Origin: an uncultured Solirubrobacteraceae bacterium
Lineage (GTDB): Bacteria > Actinomycetota > Thermoleophilia > Solirubrobacterales > Solirubrobacteraceae
Reading direction: 5' to 3'
DNA length: 9,325 nucleotides
NCBI GenBank assembly: GCA_955652345.1
Contig: CATPBV010000021.1
Location: forward strand, 1-9,325
The translations under genes were made by a program, and so were the position numbers. The notes beneath the pieces were generated by a model. It ran no database searches, had not been told where the DNA came from, and saw nothing but the letters and a program-made list of their open reading frames with translations. Below, piece after piece: positions 1 to 6,795 of this stretch (its first letter is position 1; the number at the start of each line of letters is the position of its first letter).

Positions 1-1113
1 CGTGCTGAAATCGCCGTCCAGGCCGCTCGCGCCCGCGGCGAAGGTGTGCCAGAGGGCGGATATCAGGGCGCTTACGTCGCCGAGCTGGCCGCGAGGATCC
101 CCGGCGCCGAGGATCGCGACGCGGATGAGCTCGCCCATGCCGCGGTCGAGCTGCTCCTGGCTCAGATCAAGCAGTCGCTCGAACGGTACGGGGTGCGCTT
201 TGACCGCTTCTTCCTTGAGCGCACGCTGCACGAGGGCGAGCTCAGCCCGGTGCAGCGGGCGCTCGCGCTGCTCGAGCAGGCCGGCCACATCTACCGCTCG
301 GAGGGGGCGGTGTGGCTGCGCACAACGACTTTCGGAGATACGAAGGACCGGGTGGTGGTGCGCTCCAACGGCGCACCGACTTACCTGGCCTCCGACGTCG
401 CCTATCTGCAAGACAAGCGCGACCGCGGGTTCGAGCGGCAGCTGACGATCGTCGGCGCCGACCATCACGCCTACGTCGCGGAGCTGAAGGCGGCGATCAG
501 CGCGCTCGGCGACGATCCGAACACCGTCGAGGTGCCGCTGATCCAGTGGGTGCATCTCGTCGAGGGCGGAGAGGCAGTCGGAATGTCCAAGCGCCGCGGC
601 GACTTCGTGATGCTCGACGAGCTGCTCGACGAGATCGGTGTCGATGCCACGCGCTTCTTCATGCTCCAGCGCTCGCACGACCGGACGCTCGAGCTCGATG
701 TCGAGCTCGCCCGCAGGCAATCAAGCGAGAACCCCGTCTACTACATCCAGTACGCCCATGCCCGGATCTCCTCGATGCTGGGGCGTCTCAGCGACGAGCG
801 CATCGAGCAGGCAGTCGCCGCTGCCGGCGGCGAGGGGCTCGCATTGCACGGCTCGGAGCGACGTCTGATCAAGAAGCTGGCGGACTACCCCGCCGAGCTC
901 GCCGAAGCCGCGGAACGACGCGGTCCGCACCGGATCGCCGCGTACGCGCTCGAGCTGGCGCAGGACTTCACGGCGTTCTACCGGGACTGCCACGTCGTGG
1001 GCGCGACTCCCCATGAAACCGAGTCCTTCAGGATCGCGCTGTCGGTAGCAGCGCGGCGCGTGATCGCGGCATCGCTCGGTCTGCTCGGGGTGAGCGCGCC
1101 GGATTCGATGTAG
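1..1113 (+). CDS. argS: Arginyl-tRNA synthetase, C-terminal part (5' end outside window)
   Basis: Class I aminoacyl-tRNA synthetase that charges tRNA-Arg with arginine in the cytoplasm. The frame is open from base 1, so the first ~370 visible residues are the C-terminal two thirds of a protein that normally has about 550; the HIGH motif lies upstream of the window. Visible family signatures are EGGYQGAYVAELA near the left edge, the HHAYVAELKAA segment (bases 466-498), the KMSK-loop variant GMSKRRGDFVMLDELLDE (580-633), then DATRFFML and NPVYYIQYAHARI, which begin the DALR anticodon-binding domain, and the typical ending LLGVSAPDSM before TAG. The GTG at 46 is internal, not the start. Its 3' end converges with the ccmH-like gene across only 7 bp. 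Family assignment is secure from these motifs. Confidence 0.96.
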   Translation, partial: RAEIAVQAARARGEGVPEGGYQGAYVAELAARIPGAEDRDADELAHAAVELLLAQIKQSLERYGVRFDRFFLERTLHEGELSPVQRALALLEQAGHIYRSEGAVWLRTTTFGDTKDRVVVRSNGAPTYLASDVAYLQDKRDRGFERQLTIVGADHHAYVAELKAAISALGDDPNTVEVPLIQWVHLVEGGEAVGMSKRRGDFVMLDELLDEIGVDATRFFMLQRSHDRTLELDVELARRQSSENPVYYIQYAHARISSMLGRLSDERIEQAVAAAGGEGLALHGSERRLIKKLADYPAELAEAAERRGPHRIAAYALELAQDFTAFYRDCHVVGATPHETESFRIALSVAARRVIAASLGLLGVSAPDSM

Positions 1114-1120
1114 CGCCCGG

Positions 1121-1591
1121 TCAGCCGTCGTAGCGAGCCAGATCGTCCTCGAGCCGCCGCGCGTCGGCGGGCGCGATCCGTGGTCGTGGCGGCGACTGAC
1201 CTGCTGCCGCTCGAGACCGTTTGCGCCACCGGGGCAGCGTCACCGCGAGCGTGATCAGTCCGAACAGGACAACCGCGGGCGGCAGCACGTAGATGGTGAG
1301 GTTGAAGCCGCTTGCAGGTGGTCTTCCCAGGACTGCCGGCCCGTACTGAGCCTCCAGCGCCTTCTCGATCTGGGACTTGGTGTCGCCCTGAGCGATCAGC
1401 ATGCGGATGAACGCCCGCTCTCTGTACGCCTGTGGGGACTGAGCGAGCGCCAGCGGCTCCCGGCAAGAGGGACACATGACGTCATTCAGGATGTCGGTGT
1501 ACGACGCGCGTGGCGTCGAGGCGAGCGCGCCGCCTGGCGCGATCGCGAGCACCGCGATCGCCAGCGCGGGCACCGCCCGGCGGAGGCTCAT
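1121..1591 (-). CDS. ccmH: CcmH-like cytochrome c maturation thiol oxidoreductase subunit
   Basis: 156 residues. In the family this membrane-anchored, outward-facing protein reduces the CxxC cysteines of apocytochrome c before haem attachment. Residues 1-24 form a signal peptide ending ALA. The redox motif CPSC is at 40-43, followed by the CcmH helical core (MLIAQGDTKSQIEKALEAQYGP, about 64-85, cited here only as landmark) and the family-typical LGRPP. One membrane helix spans about 100-119, then a basic cytoplasmic tail. The ATG at 1591 overlaps the TGA of the upstream thioredoxin gene as ATGA, so translation is probably coupled; this decides the start. The frame is open upstream as far as 4357, but the part above 1591 is antisense-like filler in another gene's frame and should not be counted as this protein. 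No ccmE or ccmF is visible nearby. Confidence 0.85.
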   Translation of the reverse strand: MSLRRAVPALAIAVLAIAPGGALASTPRASYTDILNDVMCPSCREPLALAQSPQAYRERAFIRMLIAQGDTKSQIEKALEAQYGPAVLGRPPASGFNLTIYVLPPAVVLFGLITLAVTLPRWRKRSRAAAGQSPPRPRIAPADARRLEDDLARYDG

Positions 1592-2142
1592 GCGCGACCG
1601 GACAGGATCGGCGAGAGCGACCGCGCCAGCCACTTGCTGTCGACGATGTAGCGACGGAGAGCCTCGATCCTGCCGGCGCGATCGATCACGAACGTCTCGG
1701 GCACGGCATTCGTGCCGAATGACCGCACGAGGTTCCCATCGACATCGCGCAGCACGGGATACGTGAGGTGGTACTGGCGGACGAAGCTTGCGGCATCGGT
1801 GGTTGTATCGAGATATGTGACGCCGACGATCGTCGCGCCGTCGCGGACGAGCGCTCGCTGCGCGCGCTCGAGGATCGGTGCCTCGGTCGCACATGGGGTG
1901 CACCACGACGCGAATATGTTCAGGACCACCACCTTGCCGCGGAAGTCCGCGAGTTTCGCTGTGCGCGACGAGCCGAGCACCGGGAGCTCCATCTGCGCGG
2001 CCGGGACGGCCGGGTGAATTCCCCGCTGCACTTGCGAATCGATCGACGTGTTCGCTCCCTGCTCGCTGACTCCGAACGCCAGCAGCGCGAGCAGCGCGCA
2101 GGCAGCAAGGCCCACAAGGATAGGGAGGATCAACCGGCGCAT
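1588..2142 (-). CDS. TlpA/CcmG/ResA-like membrane-anchored thioredoxin
   Basis: 184 residues from the ATG at 2142; a TTG three codons upstream (2151) is an alternative, and neither has a strong Shine-Dalgarno site. Residues 4-24 are a membrane anchor or uncleaved signal. A linker leads to the thioredoxin fold: LADFRGKVVVLNIFASWC, with the active-site WCTPC at 80-84, and the conserved cis-proline region NAVPETFVIDRAGRI with Pro148. This pattern is that of the TlpA/CcmG/ResA group, which passes electrons outside the membrane, most often to apocytochrome c or CcmH. The stop overlaps the CcmH-like start by ATGA, which supports a cytochrome c maturation role rather than a general thiol role. The gene lies inside the spurious extension of the hydrolase-glycosyltransferase frame but in a different frame, and its motifs show that this frame is the coding one. 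Confidence 0.88.
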   Translation of the reverse strand: MRRLILPILVGLAACALLALLAFGVSEQGANTSIDSQVQRGIHPAVPAAQMELPVLGSSRTAKLADFRGKVVVLNIFASWCTPCATEAPILERAQRALVRDGATIVGVTYLDTTTDAASFVRQYHLTYPVLRDVDGNLVRSFGTNAVPETFVIDRAGRIEALRRYIVDSKWLARSLSPILSGRA

Positions 2143-2225
2143 GTGAGGCAAAAAGCGTAATACCCGCTCGGCGGCGGTCAGGCGGTTGGCGGTGTAGCCC
2201 GCGGTGACGACGTGACTGGAGGCGC

Positions 2226-4357
2226 CTAGAGGAGTCCGCGATCAAGGCGGCAGCGCGGGCGGCGCCGTCCGTTCGGACAGGGAGGTAGGCGACCTCGCTC
2301 CCGATGTGCTCGGCGATAGCGAGCGCGATCTCCTCAGGGCCGTCGCGCTCGAAGTCCATGCACCGTCCGGAGCGATAGCGCTCCAACCGATGCCGCACAT
2401 GGAAGTTCTGCTCGAAGTGATGGCTCAGCGGGAAGTACAGGAACGGCCGTCGGTTGGCGGTGAGCTCCATCGCGGTCGTGAGGCCTCCCTGGACGATCGC
2501 CAGGTCGCACGCGGCCAGGTGACGGTACAGATCGTGCACGTATCGGCGGACGTCGAGGCCATCGACCGAGGGCATCGAGGCTGGGTCGATCCGGGGGCCC
2601 GCCACGACCACCATGCGCAGCTCCGGGACGAGTCGCTTCGCCTCGGGGAAGCTCGCGATCACCCGGCGGAGCAGATGGCCACCGACCCCCGAGCCGCCCA
2701 CCGTGACGATGCAGACGCGCTCTCCAGGGGCGTAGCCGAGCTCGCTGCGGAGCGCTTCGCGGTCAGCGAAGTCGGCCGGGTCGAAGCCCGTGATGTACCC
2801 GGCAAAGCTGTAGTGCTGCTCGGTCCATTCGCGGATCGGCGGGAGCTCCGCGCCGAAGCTGTCGGTAACGATGTCCTCGGGCTCGCCGACGAACACCGCC
2901 CGATCGCGGATCCGCGGATAGCGGGCGATCTGCTCGATCATCTCGGCGTTGTAGTCCGTGGTCAGGAATTCCTCGCGCTCGCCGCCATCGGGCATCGGCA
3001 GCCACCCGACGAAATCAGTCAGCCACGCGTACGCGGCCGTCTTGAGCTCCGGGTTCTCGTGCAGGAAGTAGTCGAGCTCCCACGCCTCATCGCCGATCCA
3101 CAGATCATAGGGCTCGTCACGGACGAGATCGTGGAACGCCATGAAGTTCGCGACGAAGATCTCGTCCATCCGTCGCCACGCCTGGAAGCAGTGGAGATCG
3201 TGCTCGCTGGACTCCGACTCGATGTGCGCGGACTCGTTTGCCAGCTGCGCGCTCGCGGGGTGGATCCGCTCCCCGCGCGCCTCGAGCACGGCGGTGACGG
3301 GGTGCTGGGCGAGCCAGTCGATCTCGAGCTCAGGATGAATCTTGCGGAGCTCATCTGCGATCGCGACGTCTCGCCGCGCGTGACCGAGGCCGATCGGCGA
3401 GGAGATGAAGAGCGCCCGCCGGCCGCGCGTGCGGGCTCGGGTCCATCTCTGCGGCGGGCGCGGGGGCGAGATGAACTCGCGCAGCAGGAGATTCACGCGA
3501 ACGGGGTCGCGGGCGTGCGGCGCGTGTCCCGAGCCTTCGAGTCTGACCAGCGTGCCGCCGGTCAGCGCCGCGAGAGCCGCGCCTGACTCGGGTGAGCGGA
3601 GCGCGTCTTCGCTGCCGTGGAGCACGAGCACCGGGCACTGGATGCGGGCCGCCAAACGCCGAGTCTCATCCTCGTCCGGGCCCGGCCCGTCGGAGGAGTC
3701 CGCGAGCCTCTCCGGAGAGGTCTCGAGGCCCCACCCGACGCAATCTTCGATCTGCTTGGTGGAATGCGGCTCGCTGAAGACCTGGGAGAAGAAGAACTCG
3801 AGGAAGTCGGCGTAGTGCTCGAGCCAGTAGTGCCGGTTGAACTTCTGCCAGCCCTCGTAGACGTCTCGCGGCTCGTCGAACGCTGCGATCGCGTTCTCCC
3901 GCGCCAACTGCACGCCGAGCGGGAGGGCCGGGCCGATGAAGACGATCCCGGCGACGCGCTCCGGATGCTCGGACGCGAGCACCAGGCCCCGCTGCGCACC
4001 CGCCGAGAATCCGACGACGAACGCACGCGCGGTGTCTGTGGCGTCGAGCACCGCGACGGCGTCCGCGGCGAACTCCGCCTCGGCATAGGCGTCGGGGCCA
4101 GACGGGCGGTCTGACCGGCCATTGCCGCGGGGGTCGAACGTCACGACCCGGCAGTGGCGCGCGAGATACGGGATCTGCGCCTTCCAGCAGCGGGAATGGA
4201 TGATCGACCAGGTGGGGAGGAGCAGGACGGTCTCCTCGCCGGTGCCGTACACCTCGTAGAACACCCGGACTCCGTCGCGCTCGACGTAGCCGGTCGTCTC
4301 GGGATAACGCGCACGGGTCTGCTCCTGGCGCTGCGTGCCTGCCTCGGTGGTGGTCAT
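2226..4357 (-). CDS. Alpha/beta hydrolase-GT-B glycosyltransferase fusion (probable frameshift at last codons)
   Basis: About 710 residues from the ATG at 4357 (GGAG four bases upstream; start overlaps the preceding small ORF's TGA). Residues ~20-297 are an alpha/beta hydrolase: oxyanion region LLLPTW, FDPRGNGRSDRP, nucleophile elbow GFSAG with Ser118, acid LHGSEDA with Asp251, base GSGHAPH with His278. After a basic Pro/Arg linker (298-313), residues 314-708 are a MurG/UGT-like GT-B glycosyltransferase: SSPIGLGHARRD at the acceptor-side fold, VTVGGSGVGG (551-560) opening the donor-side domain, and the donor-binding stretch QGGLTTAMELTANRRPF (623-639). Substrates are unknown. The protein should end ALIA(D/E)LL-stop using the TAG at 2228-2226, but one base seems missing between 2229 and 2236, so the deposited frame instead runs on through ccmG into ccmH (to 1121). 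I treat that 1078-codon reading as artefact or lesion. Cytoplasmic; no signal peptide. Confidence 0.8.
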
Positions 4358-4452
4358 CGGACTCCGGCTGCAGGACGTCCCACGACCGACTGGAAGGTGT
4401 CCATCAGCGGGTTGCCAAGCCGCGCGGTGCGCTGCGCTGGTAGTGGTCTCAT
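4354..4452 (-). CDS. 32-residue small protein or leader peptide upstream of hydrolase-glycosyltransferase
   Basis: An ATG at 4452 is preceded by a perfect AGGAGG (4459-4464) with a 6-base spacer, the same box and spacing as the methyltransferase start. The 32-codon frame ends in a TGA that overlaps the next gene's ATG (ATGA at 4357-4354). Codons 6-24 have G or C in the third position in 18 of 19 cases, like the real genes here; the first and last few codons do not. The peptide starts MRPLPAQR, has a central LGNPLMDTFQSVVGRP and ends AAGVR. It is basic, has no Cys or Trp, and no membrane segment. I do not recognise a family. It could be a coupling leader for the large enzyme, a small functional protein, or a substrate peptide; the sequence does not decide. 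Confidence 0.5.
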   Translation of the reverse strand: MRPLPAQRTARLGNPLMDTFQSVVGRPAAGVR

Positions 4453-4458
4453 CGAGCC

Positions 4459-4464
4459 CCTCCT
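4459..4464 (-). promoter_or_regulatory. Strong ribosome binding site of the 32-codon ORF
   Basis: AGGAGG on the minus strand, 6 bases before the ATG at 4452. It is the best Shine-Dalgarno site between the methyltransferase stop (4547) and the hydrolase start (4357), far better than the GGAG four bases before 4357. Ribosomes therefore most likely load here and reach the hydrolase gene by coupling at ATGA. The rest of 4465-4546 shows no clear terminator or promoter. Confidence 0.6.
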
Positions 4465-4546
4465 GAGGATCGTCTCACGGCCCAACGGCGCCCGCAAGCC
4501 GATGTTGGCTCCCGGGCACCGTGGGCCGCGGCGGTGTTCTCAGCGG

Positions 4547-5626
4547 TCAGGGACGCGCCTCGAACACCAGGTTGAACGGCGTCTCAGCCGCGCGGCGGAA
4601 GCGCGTGAAGCCGCCGGCGGTGACCACGTCGCGAATCCGCGCCTCGCCGGCCTGCGCCCCGAGCGCGAGCCCGACCTCCTGGGAGAGCGATGCCGGAGTG
4701 CAGAGCAGGGTCGAGAACCCGTAGTAGGCACGCCCTACCGGGTTGAGGTTGTCCTCCACCCGGTCGCCGGCGTTCGGCTCGACGATCATCCACGTGCCGT
4801 CGGGCGCCAGCGTCGAGCGGACATGCCGCGCCGCGCCGACTGGATCGCCCATGTCGTGCAGGCAGTCGAACATCGTCACGAGGTCGTAGCCCGTGCCTCC
4901 GTACGCCGCCGCCGGCGTGGCCTCGAAGCGCGTGCGGTCTGCGGTGCCTGCCTCTTGCGCTCGCGTGAGCGCGGTGTCGATCGAGCCCTCGTGGTAGTCC
5001 GAGCCGACGAATGTCGAGCTGGGAAAGGCCTGCGCCATCAGGATCGTCGAGGCGCCATGCCCGCAGCCGACGTCGGCAACGCGCGCCCCGCGCTCGAGCT
5101 TCTCGACGACGCCGTCGAGCGCCGGCAGCCACTCCGAGATCAGATGGGCGTTGTATCCCGGCCGGAAGAACCGCTCGCAACCCTCGTGCACATCGTGCAC
5201 GTGGGCGTGCCAGCCGAAGCCGTCGCCGCTGCGGGCCGCCTCGAGGATCTTCGGAGAGTCGATCACCGAGCCCACGGCGATCTGGAAGAACCCCGGCAGG
5301 TAAGCGGGACTCTGCGAATCGGTCAGGGCGACGGCCTGCTCGGGGGCAAGCGAGTAGCTTCCGCTGTCTGGGTCGTACTGCACATAGCCGCCCGCGGCCT
5401 GAGCGTTCAGCCATTCACGGACGTAGCGCTCGGCGGTGCCCGTCCGCTCGGCCAACTCCTCGGGCGACAGGCCGCCCGTCCCGGCGAGCGCACGGTATAG
5501 CCCGAGCTTGTCGCCCATTACGACCAGCGCGGCATTCAGCGTCGCGCCGACCTCGTCCACCGCGCGAAAGACGAACTCCATGAGCTTGTCGCCATCCACC
5601 GCGACTGGTTCGTCGATTGTGGCCAT
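4547..5626 (-). CDS. Class I SAM-dependent methyltransferase with N-terminal winged helix (Rv2258c-like)
   Basis: 359 residues. The ATG at 5626 follows AGGAGG (5633-5638) by 6 bases, which fixes the start; a longer reading from 5686 lacks this. Residues ~20-100 are a helical/winged-helix N-terminal domain (VMGDKLGLYRAL, LSPEELAERTGTAERYVREWL), as in Rv2258c-type and other small-molecule methyltransferases, where it builds the dimer and substrate pocket. The Rossmann fold follows: motif I VADVGCGHGAS (183-193), the next strand FVGSDYHEGSI with the acidic residue expected to bind the ribose, and DLVTMFDCLHDMGDP in the motif IV region. The C-terminal part FSTLLCTPASLSQE and the final NLVFEARP are also family-like. 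The acceptor is unknown. It is the first gene of the leftward operon and shares a 122-bp divergent promoter region with the LAL regulator. Confidence 0.92.
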   Translation of the reverse strand: MATIDEPVAVDGDKLMEFVFRAVDEVGATLNAALVVMGDKLGLYRALAGTGGLSPEELAERTGTAERYVREWLNAQAAGGYVQYDPDSGSYSLAPEQAVALTDSQSPAYLPGFFQIAVGSVIDSPKILEAARSGDGFGWHAHVHDVHEGCERFFRPGYNAHLISEWLPALDGVVEKLERGARVADVGCGHGASTILMAQAFPSSTFVGSDYHEGSIDTALTRAQEAGTADRTRFEATPAAAYGGTGYDLVTMFDCLHDMGDPVGAARHVRSTLAPDGTWMIVEPNAGDRVEDNLNPVGRAYYGFSTLLCTPASLSQEVGLALGAQAGEARIRDVVTAGGFTRFRRAAETPFNLVFEARP

Positions 5627-5632
5627 CGTGTT

Positions 5633-5638
5633 CCTCCT
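5633..5638 (-). promoter_or_regulatory. Ribosome binding site fixing the methyltransferase start
   Basis: AGGAGG on the minus strand with a 6-base spacer to the ATG at 5626. It rules out the in-frame ATG at 5686, which would add 20 residues (ending RRN) unlike the family and which lies inside the divergent promoter region. Confidence 0.8.
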
Positions 5639-5657
5639 GGGGTCGATTGCGAGCCGA

Positions 5658-5736
5658 CGGTAAGCGAGATATGCGCTCGTTCGCATCCGGGGGGCACCTA
5701 GTCCTTACGGGGCCGGGGCGGCCTCTTACCGGGGCC
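5658..5736. promoter_or_regulatory. Divergent control region with three CTTAC(C)G boxes and a small dyad
   Basis: The gap between the methyltransferase and the regulator holds CTTACGGGGCC (5704-5714) and CTTACCGGGGCC (5725-5736), direct repeats 21 bp apart, about two helical turns. A third copy of the core lies on the opposite strand as CGGTAAG (5658-5664). Between them is an inverted repeat ATGCG-6-CGCAT (5671-5686). LAL proteins bind short DNA repeats through their C-terminal LuxR helix-turn-helix, so these are reasonable operator candidates for the neighbouring regulator, but binding is inference. Confidence 0.4.
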
Positions 5737-5742
5737 TAGAAT
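5737..5742 (+). promoter_or_regulatory. -10 box of the LAL regulator; probably leaderless transcript
   Basis: TAGAAT matches the actinobacterial TANNNT -10 pattern and lies 6 bases before the ATG at 5749. Transcription would then start at or next to the A of the start codon, giving a leaderless mRNA; consistent with this, no Shine-Dalgarno site precedes the ATG. No good -35 hexamer is seen, which would fit dependence on an activator. Confidence 0.5.
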
Positions 5743-5748
5743 CCCGCC

Positions 5749-6777
5749 ATGCTGCTCGGGCGCACAGTGGAGCGGCAGGAGATCGAGCGGGTGCTCGCAA
5801 GCGCGCGGTCGGGGACGAGCGCAACCCTCGCGTTCATCGGCGAGCCGGGTATCGGCAAGACTTCGCTGCTCGACTACGCCGCGCAACGGGCGGAAGGCAT
5901 GCAGCTGCTGCGCGCCCGCGGGATCGAGTCCGAGGCGCAGATTCCGTTCGGATCGTTGCTCGAGCTGCTCAGACCGGCGCTGACGATGCTCGACCGGATC
6001 CCGAAGCCGCAGGCCGTTGCGCTCGAGGGCGCGCTCGCGCTGCGTCCGGCGCAGGCACAGGAGCGCTTCGCTGTCGGCGCGGCGACGCTGAGCCTGCTCG
6101 CGTCATACGCCGAGCAGGCCCCGCTGGCCGTCGTGGTCGATGACGCGCATTGGCTCGATGACTCGAGCGCGCAGGCGCTCCTGTTCGCCATCCGCCGGCT
6201 TCTCGCCGACCCGATCGCCGTCGTCGTGTCGGTACGCGATGACGAGCCGTGGATGCTCGACGGGGCCGACCTGGCAACGGTTCGTCTCGGCGGATTGACG
6301 AGTGATGACGCGAAGACGCTGCTGGGCAATTTGTCTGGCGAGCTCACGGGCAGGCTCTACAAGGCGACGGGTGGAAACCCGCTTGCGCTGCTCGAACTGG
6401 CCTCGGACGCGGAGCACCTCGATCTTGGGCCTGTCGGCCCGCCGGTCCTCGTCCCCGCGAAGATCTCACGGGCATTTCTTCGCCGCGCAGGAATGCTGGA
6501 GGAGCAGGTGCAGCGCGCGCTGGTGCTCGTGGCCGCAAGCGACACGGGCGATCTCCGGACGCTCGAGCGCGCGGCGTCGAAGCTTGCGATCGACGTGGCA
6601 GCGCTGTCCAGTGGGGAGAGCGCCGGGCTCGTCAGGCTCCGTGCCGGCGAGGTGGAGTTCACGCACCCGCTCGCTCGCTCCGCGATTTACGCGCAGGCGC
6701 CGCTCGAACAGCGGCGCGCCGCGCATCGCGCCCTGGCATCGGCGTTGCCGGACAGGGACGTCGACCGCCGCGCCTGA
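5749..6777 (+). CDS. LAL-type LuxR-family regulator, N-terminal ATPase part (ends at in-frame TGA)
   Basis: 342 codons from the ATG at 5749. It holds the STAND/AAA-type ATPase module of LAL (large ATP-binding LuxR) regulators: LLGRTVERQEIERVL at the start, Walker A GEPGIGKTS at 31-39, Walker B LAVVVDDAHWLDDSS at 126-139, SVRDDEP as the sensor-like segment, and the GGNPLALLEL winged-helix landmark near 205-215. It ends in VEFTHPLARSAIYAQAPLEQRRAAHRALASALPD-type sequence (landmark only), then DRRA and TGA. LAL proteins of this kind normally continue with WHLAAA at this point, and the same frame does so after the stop, so this is the front part of a 928-residue protein rather than a complete one. 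A truncated ATPase without DNA-binding domain would not work as an activator. Confidence 0.85.
   Translation: MLLGRTVERQEIERVLASARSGTSATLAFIGEPGIGKTSLLDYAAQRAEGMQLLRARGIESEAQIPFGSLLELLRPALTMLDRIPKPQAVALEGALALRPAQAQERFAVGAATLSLLASYAEQAPLAVVVDDAHWLDDSSAQALLFAIRRLLADPIAVVVSVRDDEPWMLDGADLATVRLGGLTSDDAKTLLGNLSGELTGRLYKATGGNPLALLELASDAEHLDLGPVGPPVLVPAKISRAFLRRAGMLEEQVQRALVLVAASDTGDLRTLERAASKLAIDVAALSSGESAGLVRLRAGEVEFTHPLARSAIYAQAPLEQRRAAHRALASALPDRDVDRRA
6775..6777 (+). other. In-frame TGA replacing a conserved Trp codon in the LAL gene
   Basis: The frame reads DRRA-TGA-HLAAAAVGVDD. LAL-family proteins usually have RAWHLAAA here, so a single G-to-A change of TGG explains the stop. The downstream frame stays open and coding for 585 more codons. 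It is a nonsense mutation, a sequence error or, least likely, a read-through site. Confidence 0.75.
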
Positions 6778-6795
6778 CATCTCGCCGCGGCGGCG

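Noticed and set aside
2306..3586. Long plus-strand frame of 426 codons
   Set aside because: It is antisense to the fusion enzyme, has no family features and arises from the GC-rich codon pattern of the real gene.
1121..4357. One 1078-residue hydrolase-glycosyltransferase-CcmH protein
   Set aside because: The stretch between about 2228 and 1591 translates to Arg/Pro-rich filler in this frame, while another frame there encodes a clear TlpA/CcmG thioredoxin with WCTPC; CcmH has its own ATGA-coupled start and signal peptide.
4154..5500. Long plus-strand frame of 448 codons
   Set aside because: It is antisense to the methyltransferase and the hydrolase start, crosses their intergenic gap, and shows no domain.
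6775..6777. Genome-wide UGA-as-Trp code or selenocysteine
   Set aside because: TGA ends the methyltransferase, the thioredoxin and the CcmH-like gene in this same window, so the code is standard. The family residue is Trp, not Cys or Sec.
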